64,000 nt of DNA from Stenotrophomonas cyclobalanopsidis. GTDB taxonomy: Bacteria; Pseudomonadota; Gammaproteobacteria; Xanthomonadales; Xanthomonadaceae. A program made the translations under genes and the position numbers. The stretch covers positions 74,788-138,787 of the forward strand of contig NZ_VYKI01000012.1 of NCBI RefSeq assembly GCF_008710035.1, in the 5' to 3' direction. Numbering within the stretch: the stretch's first letter is position 1; every line of letters begins with the position of its first letter. Below the pieces are notes generated by a model. It did no database searches and was not told where the DNA came from. It was given only the letters and a program-made list of their open reading frames with translations. Shown here in pieces: positions 43,408 through 53,332 of the stretch.

Positions 43408-44825
43408 AGTTTCAGGTTGCCGCTGCAGACCGCCGCCAGCGTGGCGACCGCCACGGCCAGGATCGTGCCGAACAGCACCCACTCCCAGCGCGTGAACACC
43501 GGCTGCCCATGCTGGCGCCGGGTGAGCGCGAACAGCGCCACGCCGGGCACATACAGCAGCACCGACAGCAGCAGGTTGTCGAGGCCGCCGGCGTATACCA
43601 GCCACAACGCGTAGGTGCTGGCCAGCAGGGCCACGCCGAAATCACGCCAGCGCACGGCCGGCTGTCCCGCATAGGCCACGCCGCGCCAGGCAAGCTGCAC
43701 GCCGAATGCCGCCGACAGGAAGTAGGGCACCAGGCTCATCGATGCAGCAAGCAGCACAAGGCTGGTGTAGCTGCCCGAATTGAACAGCACCAGCAGCAGG
43801 AACAGCTGGATCAGGCCATTGCTCAGCCACAGCGCATTGGCCGGCACGCCGCGCGCGTTCTCACGGCCGAGGAAGGCGGGCATGGTGCCATCGCCGGCGG
43901 CGGCATACAGCACTTCGGCGCACAGCAGCACCCAGGCCAGCAGCGCGCCCAGTACTGAAATGATCGAGCCGATGATGATTACCGACGCCCCCCATTCGCC
44001 GACAATGGCGCGCAGCACGTAGGCCATGGAAGGGTTGGGCAGCGCAGCCAGCTGCGGCTGCGAAAGCACGCCCATGGACAGCAGGCTGACCAGTACCAGC
44101 AGCAGCCAGACGCCGACAAAACCAATGACCGTGGCCCGGCCGACATCGGCGCGGCGCGCGGCACGCCGTGAATAGATGCTTGCGCCTTCGATGCCGATGA
44201 ATACCCACACGGTGACCAGCATCATGCCGCGCAGCTGCGTGCCAAGGTCGCCCAGCGCGGGTGCACCGAAGAAATCCGCCGTGAACATGTCCATGCGGAA
44301 CGCGCCTGCGGCCAGCACCAGGAACAGCGCGATGGGCACCAGCTTGGCCACGGTCACCAGGCTGTTCACCAGCGCGGCCGTGCGCAGGCCACGCAGCACC
44401 AGCAGGTGCACGGTCCACAACAGGACCGAGGACGCCGCCACGGCGGCAACGGTGTTGCCCTCGCCGAATACCGGCAGGAAATGGCCCACGCCGCTGAAGA
44501 TCAGCACGAAGAAGCTGGCGTTGCCCAGCACCGAGGCCACCCAGTAGCCCCACGCCGCGGAAAAGCCGATGTAGTTGCCGAAGCCCACGCGGGCGTAAGC
44601 GTAGATGCCGGTATCCAGGTCCGGGCGGCGATTGGCCAGCGCCTGGAACACGAAGGCCAGCATCAGCATGCCGGCACCACTGAGCACCCAGCCGATGAGG
44701 ACGGCGGCTGGCCCGGCGCTGCGGGCCACGTTCTGCGGCAGCGAGAAAATGCCAGCGCCCACCATCGAGCCGACCACCAGGGCGGTCAGCGCGGCCAGGC
44801 CAAGACGTTGGTTGGAGGTGGGCAT
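43404..44825 (-). CDS. APA family arginine/ornithine-type antiporter
   Basis: This 473-residue inner-membrane protein has about 12-13 helices and belongs to the basic amino acid/polyamine antiporter group of the APC superfamily. The start LGLAALTALVVGSMVGAGIF (residues 8-27) with GSMVGAGIFSLPQN closely matches YdgI/ArcD-type arginine-ornithine antiporters. LTVTLWVFIG-type positions are present as MLVTVWVFIGIEGASIYSRR near residue 207. Other basic amino acids are possible substrates. I chose the ATG at 44825 for alignment with that family; ATGs at 44858 and 44873 would add about 11-16 residues. The stop TAG is provided by a REP. Confidence 0.87.
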   Translation of the reverse strand: MPTSNQRLGLAALTALVVGSMVGAGIFSLPQNVARSAGPAAVLIGWVLSGAGMLMLAFVFQALANRRPDLDTGIYAYARVGFGNYIGFSAAWGYWVASVLGNASFFVLIFSGVGHFLPVFGEGNTVAAVAASSVLLWTVHLLVLRGLRTAALVNSLVTVAKLVPIALFLVLAAGAFRMDMFTADFFGAPALGDLGTQLRGMMLVTVWVFIGIEGASIYSRRAARRADVGRATVIGFVGVWLLLVLVSLLSMGVLSQPQLAALPNPSMAYVLRAIVGEWGASVIIIGSIISVLGALLAWVLLCAEVLYAAAGDGTMPAFLGRENARGVPANALWLSNGLIQLFLLLVLFNSGSYTSLVLLAASMSLVPYFLSAAFGVQLAWRGVAYAGQPAVRWRDFGVALLASTYALWLVYAGGLDNLLLSVLLYVPGVALFALTRRQHGQPVFTRWEWVLFGTILAVAVATLAAVCSGNLKL

Positions 44826-44976
44826 CCGCTGGGGTTCCTGCGCTGGCAACGGGCTCATGAGCCCAAAAGGCAAAGCATCCTTTGAGGTTCACATTTCAGG
44901 TGCTCGTTGATTCAATCCATCTCTTTGTGTGAGACGGGGATCTGGCAGGCTGGAACCTCCCCAACGAGTCCTCTGA

Positions 44977-46014
44977 ATGATGAAATCGCGGGCCTACCTT
45001 ACACTGGACGGAAACGAGTACGTCACGGCGCAGGCCGTGGGGAACCGTCGCAACAAGGACTACGGGGGGGAACCGACCGGGGACCGCTACTTCTCGACAC
45101 ATCGCGTGGGTCATCGTCGTCCGGTCACGCATGTCATGAAGGGGTCCTCTTGGTACTTTGCGTATATTGATGGTCAGAAGGGAGGGGCGGCCACGGACGG
45201 TGAATCCCTTCAGCACCTTCTTTTCAAAGAGGCATTCCGCCGGTTGACTCACGTCCGGCTCTCGCTTTCAGTTCCCAGCAAGAAGGGACCTCGCCCCTGG
45301 TGCGAATCGAAGATATCCATTACCCGGGTGGAGCAGGAGTGGAGAGTTCCGGGCCGGGGGGACTATCGAGCAGATCTTTACGTCGAGTTCGCCAGCGAAG
45401 ATGCGTTGGGTTTGAAGTGGGAAGGTAACTTTCTTCTTGAGGTCAGACGGTCGCACGCGGTGGACGCTGCAAAACAGGATGGTCTCCGACATCTGGGGAT
45501 TGCGGTGATCGAGGTGGATATCGGAAGGGTGCCGATTTACTGCTATCCCCACCCAGAAGATGAGACCAGTGATCTGAAGGAGGCGCGGTATCTCGATGGG
45601 ATCAAGCGCTTGCTGGAAAGTGAGCGTGGTTTTCTGCAGGCAATAGTTCTCAGCAATCCGAGTAGCAAAGCCTTCCTAGAGTTGCAGTTGCGTAAATATC
45701 AGGAGAACCTGCAGATACTAAAAAAGCAGAGCGGCCAGCGGCAGTCGGAACTGGACGAAGTGACCGCGCGCTGCGTTGGAATGGAGCAAGGGTTGAGCCG
45801 GATGGCTGCCCAATTGAGGCAAAACGAGGAGCTGCTCGTCGGAGCACAGCAGGCCGCTGTCGATCTGAAAAAGAAACTTGCGTCCCAGCAGGGGGCGCTG
45901 CAGGTTGCGCAAGATTCTGTGCAGTCCGAAGTCCTCGACCGACGTTTTTACCAGATTTGCTGCTGGAGTTTGGTCGTCGCCCTGTTGATTCTGGTGTGCT
46001 GGATAGTCTGGTGA
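44977..46014 (+). CDS. CoiA-like nuclease domain with coiled coil and C-terminal membrane anchor
   Basis: This gene encodes 345 residues with visibly lower GC and different codon use from its neighbours (aaa, ata, aat and cta are frequent), suggesting acquisition. Residues 76-90 (ESLQHLLFKEAFRRL), 129-136 (DYRADLYV) and 151-166 (NFLLEVRRSHAVDAAK) with IAVIEVDIGRV after them resemble the core of CoiA-like PD-(D/E)xK nucleases: a Glu/His/Lys helix, an Asp in RAD, ExR instead of ExQ, then a Lys. A coiled coil at about 235-315 precedes a membrane helix at 327-344. It may cut DNA at the inner membrane, perhaps in competence or defence. It is a single gene between divergent and convergent neighbours. 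Confidence 0.7.
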   Translation: MMKSRAYLTLDGNEYVTAQAVGNRRNKDYGGEPTGDRYFSTHRVGHRRPVTHVMKGSSWYFAYIDGQKGGAATDGESLQHLLFKEAFRRLTHVRLSLSVPSKKGPRPWCESKISITRVEQEWRVPGRGDYRADLYVEFASEDALGLKWEGNFLLEVRRSHAVDAAKQDGLRHLGIAVIEVDIGRVPIYCYPHPEDETSDLKEARYLDGIKRLLESERGFLQAIVLSNPSSKAFLELQLRKYQENLQILKKQSGQRQSELDEVTARCVGMEQGLSRMAAQLRQNEELLVGAQQAAVDLKKKLASQQGALQVAQDSVQSEVLDRRFYQICCWSLVVALLILVCWIVW

Positions 46015-46063
46015 GCGGGGGCGCCCGACATGCCTGAGCCTGCGGCGAAAATCATTTAAAAAA

Positions 46064-46095
46064 GCAAAGGCCCGGGCAGATGCCCGGGCCTTTGC
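46064..46095 (-). terminator. Intrinsic terminator of the TonB-dependent receptor gene
   Basis: The perfect stem gcaaaggcccgggc/gcccgggcctttgc has a 4-nt loop. On the minus strand it is followed by six T (tttttt aaat). It starts 18 bp beyond the receptor stop codon. Confidence 0.85.
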
Positions 46096-46112
46096 AGGTG
46101 ACGCGCCTTCGA

Positions 46113-48902
46113 TCAGTTGAAGGTGTACTTGGCGCCGACGGTGAAGTAACGGCCAATCGCGCCGCTGAAGTGCAGCGGGTTGTAGTTGACCGCACCGTAG
46201 GTGCTGGGGTCGAGCGGAGCGATGCGGTCGAACACGTTCTGCACCGAGGCATTCAGTTCGAAGGCTTCGGTGATGTTCCAGCGGCCGGACAGGTCGAAGG
46301 TGGTGAAGGAAGAGATCTTCTCCACCGGCGAACCGTCTTCGTAGAACGCCAGGTAGTCGCCACCGCGGCGGTCCTTGTTGTCCATGCTGTCGATGTAGTT
46401 CACCACACCGCTGACGCTCCACGGACCCTGCTTCCAGGTGGTGCCGAAGTTGATCTTGTCCTGCGGCGTACCGATGCAGTTGGTCACGTCGCAGTTGCCG
46501 TGGGTGCCAACGTAATCGACGGTGGTGTCACCCTCGGTACGTTCGAACTTCAGGATGTGGCTCCACTGCAGGTCCATTTCCAGCTGGCCGGCGCCGAAGT
46601 CGAAGGTCTGGCGCACGTCGGTGTCGATACCGCGGACACGCGAGGAGTTGGCGTTCACGTACGCGGTGTTGACCGCCAGGATCGTGCCGCTGTTGGCCAC
46701 GCCACCGATGTTGTTGGAATCACGCAGGACGTTGCCGGCGGCGATTGCATCGGCGGTGCTGCCCTGTGCGATTTCGTTGGTGCGCTTGATTTCCCAGGCG
46801 TCGACGGTCAGCGAGGTGGTGGAGGTCGGCTGCAGCACGATACCCACCGAGTAGCTCTTGGACTCTTCCGGCTTCAGGTCCTGGTTCGGGCGGGTGATGA
46901 TCGCCACCGAGCGCGCGGTGCACTCGTTGGCCGGATCGATGGCGCAGCGCACCGGATCGCGGGCGTTGGAGAAGGCGGCCAGGCCACCATCACCGTTCTC
47001 GGCCGGGTTCGGCGCGCGGAAGCCTTCGGCGTAGCTGGCGCGCAGGGCGATCCAGTCGGCCGGGGTCCACTTCACGCCCAGCTTCGGCGTGGCCTTGCCT
47101 TCACCGCTCTCGTACTTGTCGTAACGCACGGCGCCCGACAGTTCCAACGATTCCAGCACCGGTGCGGACAGTTCGGCGTAGCCGGCGTACACGTTCTGGG
47201 TGCCGTCATAGGCCGAGTAGCCCAGGCCGATGATCTGGCCGACGTCGGTGAAGGTCTGCGGGGTCAGGCTGTTGCTGGTCTTGCGCCACTCGGTACCGAA
47301 GGCCAGGCCCAGCGGGCCGCCCTTCAGGTCCATCAGGCTGCGCGAGATGGTGAAGTCGAACATGTCCAGGCTGGACTTGGCGCGGGCGCTGATGGTCGGG
47401 CTGATCGCGTCGTAGACCGACTGCGGGGTCAGCGAGGCGTTATCACCGATGCGCCAGGTGCCGTACGGACAGGCCGGGTTGCCCAGCACGCAGCGCACGG
47501 CGTCATAGTTCAGGAAGCCGGTGCGCTTGTTGACCAGGTCGGTGCCCGAGTGCAGGTAGGCGGTGTCGTAGCTCCACTCACCCCAGTTGCCCTTGACGCC
47601 CACCAGGAAGCGGTTGAACTCGTTGGTGTTGTTGGTCACGCGCGGGCCCACGTCCCAGGCGCTGTAGCGCAGGCGCGCAGCGTAGGGCAGCGGATTGTCC
47701 GGGTGGCCGGCGTAGAGCATGGTCGCACCGGCGCCGCTGTTGGCGTTGACCGGGCCGCCCGGGTAACCCCAGCCGCCGGACACGCCCGACGGCGTATTGC
47801 TGAAGATGGTTTCCTTCTTCGAGTAGCCGATCTCGGTGTAGACCTCGCCGCCTTCACCGAAGGCGAAGCTGGCACGACCGAACACGTTGACGTACTTCTC
47901 TTCCGGAGTCAGGTCACGGTACTGCTGTGCCGGATCCCACAGGCAGCCCTGTGCCTGGGCGGTGGCATCGGTCTGGCCCGGAATCGTGGTCACGCCCGCG
48001 CAACCCGGCAGGGCGACCAGCCGGCCGGCGGTGTTGAACACCGAACCGTTCGGGCCGGTGCCGCCGGCAGTGCCGCCGGACAGGAAGGCGCCACCGAGGA
48101 ACTGCGCGTCAGCGGCGTCGTAGCCCCAGCGACGGATATCGCCGGTACCGATCCACTTGCGGTTCTTGCGGTCGCTGATCTGGATGCGGTCGGTCTTGCC
48201 GACGTCCAGGCTGAAGAACGCGTTCCAGCCGTCGCTGGCGAGGTCGCCGGTACCGGCGGTCAGGGTGGCCTTCTTGGCATCACCGTCGCCATCGCCGGAC
48301 ACGCCGTACGAACCGCGCAGGATCGCGCCCTGGAAGTCGCTGCGCAGGATGATGTTGACCACGCCGGCGATCGCGTCGGAACCGTAGATGGCCGAGGCGC
48401 CGTCCTTCAGCACTTCCACGCGCTCGACGGCGTCGAGCGGGATGGTGCTGAGGTCGGTGAACACCTTCTGGCCGTCATCGGCCAGGCCGTAGGTCGCCAT
48501 GCGGCGGCCGTTCAACAGCACCAGCGTCGAACCGGCACCGAGGCCGCGCAGCGAAATGCCCGCGCCGCCACCGGCGAAGCCGTTGCCGAAGGTCTTGGGA
48601 ATGGAGCCGGCGCCATCGGCGGTGAGCGTCTGCAGGTACTCGGCGACCGTGGTCTTGCCGGTGCGGTCGATTTCCTGGCGGGTCACCACCTGCACCGGAG
48701 ACGGGGTCTCGGTGTTGGTGCGCGGAATGTTCGAACCGGTGACCGTGATGCGGTCAAGGTTGGTGGCCTGTTCCTGTGCGAAAGCAGTGGAGGAGACCGC
48801 GGCGCCGGCCAGCAGCAGGGTGCCGCCAGCGAGGATATGGGTGATGGACGATGCCAGGTGGTGTTGGCGGCGGCTGGCGGGCCGTTGGATCGGGTGTTTC
48901 AC
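46113..48902 (-). CDS. TonB-dependent outer-membrane receptor
   Basis: This 929-residue protein is a TonB-dependent receptor. A long signal peptide (about residues 1-43, ILAGGTLLLAGAAVSSTAFA) is followed by a TonB box-like stretch (DRITVTGSNIPRTN) and a plug domain (about 55-200, with LVLLNGRRMATYGL and VERVEVLKDGASAIYGSDA). A long beta-barrel ends with a terminal aromatic strand (YFTVGAKYTFN). Paired cysteines occur in the loops. This family is very large in xanthomonads; the ligand, perhaps an oligosaccharide or peptide, cannot be inferred. A TonB protein is encoded next, 221 bp upstream on the same strand, and may serve it. Confidence 0.93.
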   Translation of the reverse strand: MKHPIQRPASRRQHHLASSITHILAGGTLLLAGAAVSSTAFAQEQATNLDRITVTGSNIPRTNTETPSPVQVVTRQEIDRTGKTTVAEYLQTLTADGAGSIPKTFGNGFAGGGAGISLRGLGAGSTLVLLNGRRMATYGLADDGQKVFTDLSTIPLDAVERVEVLKDGASAIYGSDAIAGVVNIILRSDFQGAILRGSYGVSGDGDGDAKKATLTAGTGDLASDGWNAFFSLDVGKTDRIQISDRKNRKWIGTGDIRRWGYDAADAQFLGGAFLSGGTAGGTGPNGSVFNTAGRLVALPGCAGVTTIPGQTDATAQAQGCLWDPAQQYRDLTPEEKYVNVFGRASFAFGEGGEVYTEIGYSKKETIFSNTPSGVSGGWGYPGGPVNANSGAGATMLYAGHPDNPLPYAARLRYSAWDVGPRVTNNTNEFNRFLVGVKGNWGEWSYDTAYLHSGTDLVNKRTGFLNYDAVRCVLGNPACPYGTWRIGDNASLTPQSVYDAISPTISARAKSSLDMFDFTISRSLMDLKGGPLGLAFGTEWRKTSNSLTPQTFTDVGQIIGLGYSAYDGTQNVYAGYAELSAPVLESLELSGAVRYDKYESGEGKATPKLGVKWTPADWIALRASYAEGFRAPNPAENGDGGLAAFSNARDPVRCAIDPANECTARSVAIITRPNQDLKPEESKSYSVGIVLQPTSTTSLTVDAWEIKRTNEIAQGSTADAIAAGNVLRDSNNIGGVANSGTILAVNTAYVNANSSRVRGIDTDVRQTFDFGAGQLEMDLQWSHILKFERTEGDTTVDYVGTHGNCDVTNCIGTPQDKINFGTTWKQGPWSVSGVVNYIDSMDNKDRRGGDYLAFYEDGSPVEKISSFTTFDLSGRWNITEAFELNASVQNVFDRIAPLDPSTYGAVNYNPLHFSGAIGRYFTVGAKYTFN

Positions 48903-49123
48903 AGCTTCTCTCCTGACTGGAAAACTCGAGCATTGAGGACGTCATCCGGTTTGTACCGGGACGTATCAATCTAGGTTTCTGGCAGGTGACGGCGCAGTGA
49001 AGATTTACTGAATTCGTAACGATTTTTCGACCGAAGCGAAATGTTCTGGCGCGAACGGCTCTTGACGGGTGGGGTAAGCGCGGACCATGGCGGCCCGGCA
49101 TTGCGCCGGGCCGCCTGCGGGCC

Positions 49124-49783
49124 TCAGTCGGGCAGGGAGAACTGCACGGGCACCATGCCGATGGCCGGCACGGCCACGCCGTCACGCTCGGCCGGCACGA
49201 ACCGCCATTGGCGCAGCACCTGCTGGCGGGCGGCCTGGTCCAGGCTGCGCGAGCCGCTGCTGCGCTCGATGCTGACGTTCACCGGCTTGCCGCTGGTATC
49301 CACCTCGACCCGCAGCAGGACGGTGCCCTGTTCGTGGTTGCGCAGGGCCTGGACCGGGTAGGCCGGCGGCGGGGCGCTGCGGTACTGCAGCTGCACCCCG
49401 GCCATCGGCGTGGACGGCGCCAGGCTTGGTGCCGCCTGCACGGGGGCCGGTTCGGCTGCGGGCAGGATGATGCCCTGGGCCTCCTCCAGCGTAGCGGTCG
49501 GGGCCGGCAGCGGCGGGATCACGGTCGGCGCGGCCTGCGGCTTGGGCACGACCTTGGCGACTTCCGGCTTCGGCTCCACCGGCAACGGCTCCGGCGGCTT
49601 CGGCTGTTCCTTGGGAATCAACCTGACCTCGGTGGTGTCGCGGGGGAGGGCGGTGATGGCCTGGTAGGTTGCCGGTATCAGCAGCAACAGGAAGGCCAGC
49701 AGGTGCAGGGCGATGGCCGCGCTCCAGGCGGCGACGCGGGCGGGATCGAACTGCAGCGGTACAACGGGATACGTACGAACCAT
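49124..49783 (-). CDS. TonB family energy transducer
   Basis: The protein has 219 residues and is a TonB-type energy transducer that links the inner-membrane proton gradient to outer-membrane receptors. After an N-terminal helix (AWSAAIALHLLAFLLLLIPA, about residues 19-38) there is a Pro/Lys/Glu-rich spacer (about 50-90). The C-terminal TonB domain has PPPAYPVQALRNHEQGTVLLRV, VNVSIERSSGSRSLDQAA and VLRQWRFVPAERDG. The ATG at 49783 has ggagg six nt upstream; an earlier in-frame ATG (49816) lacks one. It lies upstream of the receptor on the same strand. Confidence 0.93.
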   Translation of the reverse strand: MVRTYPVVPLQFDPARVAAWSAAIALHLLAFLLLLIPATYQAITALPRDTTEVRLIPKEQPKPPEPLPVEPKPEVAKVVPKPQAAPTVIPPLPAPTATLEEAQGIILPAAEPAPVQAAPSLAPSTPMAGVQLQYRSAPPPAYPVQALRNHEQGTVLLRVEVDTSGKPVNVSIERSSGSRSLDQAARQQVLRQWRFVPAERDGVAVPAIGMVPVQFSLPD

Positions 49784-49932
49784 GGTCCACCTCCATGCCA
49801 GTGACGAAGTCCTCAACGCACCAGGGCCGCCATCGGGGTTGCCGCACGCGGCTGGCAGTCAATCTTTAGCGCCGCCCCCCGGCCACTGCCTAGAGGCAGG
49901 GGCGACGCCGTTGGGCTGGCCTTCATGAACGC

Positions 49933-50343
49933 GTAGCGCCGGGCCATGCCCGGCGGAAATGCATGCCGCTGCGCTCGCGGGGCATGGCCCCGCGCTACCG
50001 GTTGGTCGGCCATTGCGGGTAGCGCCGGGCCATGCCCGGCGGAAATGCACGCCGCTGCGCTCGCGGGGCGTGGCCCCGCGCTACCGGTTGGTCGGCCATT
50101 GCGGGTAGCGCCGGGCCATGCCCGGCGGAAATGCATGCCGCTGCGCTCGCGGGGCATGGCCCCGCGCTACCGGTTGGTCGGCCATTGCGGGTAGCGCCGG
50201 GCCATGCCCGGCGGAAATGCATGCCGCTGCGCTCGCGGGGCATGGCCCCGCGCTACCGGCTCGTCGGCCATTGCGGGTAGCGCCGGGCCATGCCCGGCGG
50301 AAATGCATGCCGCTGCGCTCGCGGGGCGTGGCCCCGCGCTACC
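49933..50343. repeat. Tandem array of five SMAG REP doublets, 86-bp period
   Basis: Units start at 49933, 50019, 50105, 50191 and 50277, each 86 bp; the last lacks its final spacer. Every unit is a REP doublet: gtagcgccgggccatgcccg, then gcatgccgctgcgctcgcgg, then the inverse ending ccccgcgctac. Single-base changes occur, for example gcatggcc to gcgtggcc and ggttggtcgg to ggctcgtcgg. The array ends 2 bp from the stop codon of the SIMPL gene and fills most of 49784-50345. Confidence 0.93.
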
Positions 50344-50345
50344 CG

Positions 50346-51083
50346 TCAGCGGCCCAGTTCGAACACCACGTCAAGGTTCACCGACACGGTCGATTCGCCC
50401 GGCGCCACCGGGGTCGCATTGTCCATCGCCGCACCGGCGGCCATGGCCCGCATCATCGGCATCGGGCGGAAGCCGCCATTGCTGTTCTCTGAGATGCTGA
50501 CGATGCGGCGCACCTGCAGGCCCAGCGACTTCGCATAGGTCTGGGCGCGGGCCTGGGCCTTCTTCAGCGCGGCCAGGCGGGCTTCGTCATAGACCGGCTC
50601 GGGCTGGTCGATCTCGAACTGCGGGCCGTTGATCTGGTTGGCGCCCTGCGCGGCCAGGGCGTCGAGCACCTTGCCCAGCTTGGCGATGTCGCGCACCTTC
50701 AGGCTGACGGTGTTGCTGGCCTGGTAGCCGGTGATCTTCGGCGCCTCGTTGTCGGCGTAACGGTACTGCGGGTTGAGGCTGACGCCGCTGGTCTGCACGT
50801 CGCGTTCGGCAATGCCGGCAGCCTTGACAGCGGCCAGCACCTTGTCCATCTGCTGGGCGTTCTCGCGCATGGCGCTGTTGCCGTCTGCGGCCTGCGTGAC
50901 CACGCCGGCCGACAGGGTGGCCACGTCCGGCACGCGGGTGGCTTCGGCATTCGCCGAGATGTTCAGCAGGGTGCCTTCGGCCTGGGCGGCGATCGACGGC
51001 GACGACGGGGCGGCGTGGGCGGTCATCGAGGCTCCAAGAGCGAGGGACAGGGCAAGCAGCAGCGGGGTGGCGGTGCGGCGCAT
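50346..51083 (-). CDS. SIMPL (DUF541) domain-containing exported protein
   Basis: This protein of 245 residues has a signal peptide (TPLLLALSLALGASMTAHAAP) and one SIMPL/DUF541 domain, seen in periplasmic or outer-membrane-associated proteins that form ring-like assemblies in relatives. The pattern ISANAEATRVPDVATLSAGVV (about 42-62), VQTSGVSLNPQYRY (about 96-109) and AQARAQTYAKSLGLQVRRIV is usual. The function is not established in this group. The last REP of a tandem array ends 2 bp beyond its stop. Confidence 0.9.
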   Translation of the reverse strand: MRRTATPLLLALSLALGASMTAHAAPSSPSIAAQAEGTLLNISANAEATRVPDVATLSAGVVTQAADGNSAMRENAQQMDKVLAAVKAAGIAERDVQTSGVSLNPQYRYADNEAPKITGYQASNTVSLKVRDIAKLGKVLDALAAQGANQINGPQFEIDQPEPVYDEARLAALKKAQARAQTYAKSLGLQVRRIVSISENSNGGFRPMPMMRAMAAGAAMDNATPVAPGESTVSVNLDVVFELGR

Positions 51084-51213
51084 GGGATCTCCTTGTTATG
51101 GCGGTGAGGGTGGTGTCGTAGCGATGAACGCGTTGTGAGTCCGTTCGGGGTTCGACGCGCATCGGGCGGGGTTGCCGACGATTCAGGCAGTGCCCTCAGG
51201 TTATGCTGTGCCG

Positions 51214-51814
<601 letters not shown>

Positions 51815-51822
<8 letters not shown>

Positions 51823-53302
51823 GGAAATCCTGGTCAATGTGACCCCGCGCGAGACCCGGGTCGCTGTGATCGAAAACGGCATGCTGCAGGAGCTGCACAT
51901 CGAACGCGGCTGGCGCCGTGGCGTGGTCGGCAACATCTACAAGGGCAAGGTGCAGCGGGTGATGCCCGGCATGCAGGCGGCCTTCGTCGAGGTCGGCCTG
52001 GAGCGCGCGGCGTTCCTGCATGCCAACGACGTGATCCGGCCGGCCCCGGTGGCCAGCGCCGACACCGAGAACACCACCCTGCCGCCGCCGTCCAGCGTGC
52101 CCATCGTCGAGCTGCTGCGCGACGGCCAGGACATCGTGGTGCAGGTGGTGAAGGACCCGATCGGCACCAAGGGCGCGCGCCTGACCACGCAGATCAGCAT
52201 TCCCTCGCGCTACATGGTGCTGCTGCCGCAGTCCAAGGTGGTGGGCGTGTCGGCGCGCATCGAGGATGAAGGCGAGCGCGCACGGCTGAAGGCACTGGTG
52301 ACCGAGCTGTCGGCCCAGCACGGTGGCTACGGCTATATCGTGCGTACCAATGCCGAAGGCCAGCCGGCCGAAGCCATCGCCGAGGACGTGGCCTACCTGT
52401 CGCGCGTCTGGAACGTGGTCGAGCGCCGCGGCCGCGAAGCCCCCTCGTGCAGCAACATCTATGAAGACCTGAGCCTGCCGCTGCGTTCGGTGCGCGACCT
52501 GATCCGCAAGGACGTGGACAAGGTGAAGGTCGATTCGAAGGAGACCTTCGCCCAGCTGCAGGCCTTCGTGGCCAAGTACATGCCGGTGCTGGCCGAGAAG
52601 CTGGAGCTGTATTCGGGTGACCGGCCGATCTTCGACATGTTCGGCGTGGAGGACGAGATCGGCCGCGCGCTGGACAAGCAGGTGCCGCTGAAGTCCGGTG
52701 GCTACCTGGTCATCGACCAGACCGAGGCGATGACCACCATCGACGTGAACACCGGTTCGTTCGTCGGCCAGCGAAACCTGGAAGAAACCGTGTTCCGCAC
52801 CAACCTGGAGGCCGCGCAGGCGGTGGCCAGGCAGCTGCGGCTGCGCAACCTGGGCGGCATCATCATCATCGATTTCATCGACATGGATGATCCCGAGCAC
52901 CGCCGCCAGGTGCTGCGCACGCTGGAGAAGGCCCTGGCCCGCGACCACGCCAAGACCACGGTGTACGACTTCTCGCCGCTGGGCCTGGTCGAGATGACCC
53001 GCAAGCGCACGGTGGAAAGCCTGGAGCGGCAGCTGTCGGAAACCTGCCCGCAGTGCAGCGGGCGTGGCTCGATCAAGACCACCGAGACGGTGACCTACGA
53101 AATCTTCCGCGAGATCACCCGCGCCGTTCGCCAGTTCGAGGCGGCGCGCCTGCTGGTGATCGCGTCGACCAAGGTGGTGGCGCGCATCACCGACGAGGAA
53201 TCGGCGGCGGTGGCCGAGCTGGAGGAATTCCTCGGCAAGAGCATCCGCTTCCAGGCCGATGAGCAGTACCTGCAGGAGCAGTTCGATGTCGTTCTGCTCT
53301 GA
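51815..53302 (+). CDS. rng: Ribonuclease G
   Basis: RNase G processes the 5' end of 16S rRNA and degrades some mRNAs. The protein is 495 residues, close to E. coli RNase G and lacking the long RNase E tail. The S1 domain ([20 protein letters not shown], about 44-63) is followed by the nuclease domain with magnesium-binding aspartates in [12 protein letters not shown] (about 305-316) and [12 protein letters not shown] (about 352-363). The zinc-link motif CPQCSGRG is near residue 412. The start overlaps maf by 8 bp. Confidence 0.96.
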
Positions 53303-53332
53303 GCCGCGCGGACCGGGCGCCGGTCGGGGCCG

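Noticed and set aside
46080..48974. Very long open frame on the plus strand, opposite the TonB-dependent receptor
   Set aside because: It is a mirror of a real high-GC gene; it encodes a low-complexity Val/Gly/Arg/His-rich product with no family, while the minus strand has a complete receptor. The same applies to long frames opposite mprF, metG, DUF885 and yhdP.
49933..50343. 86-bp tandem array considered as a CRISPR or coding repeat
   Set aside because: Units consist of inward-facing REPs; the overlapping short open frames simply reflect the repeat and start at every unit.
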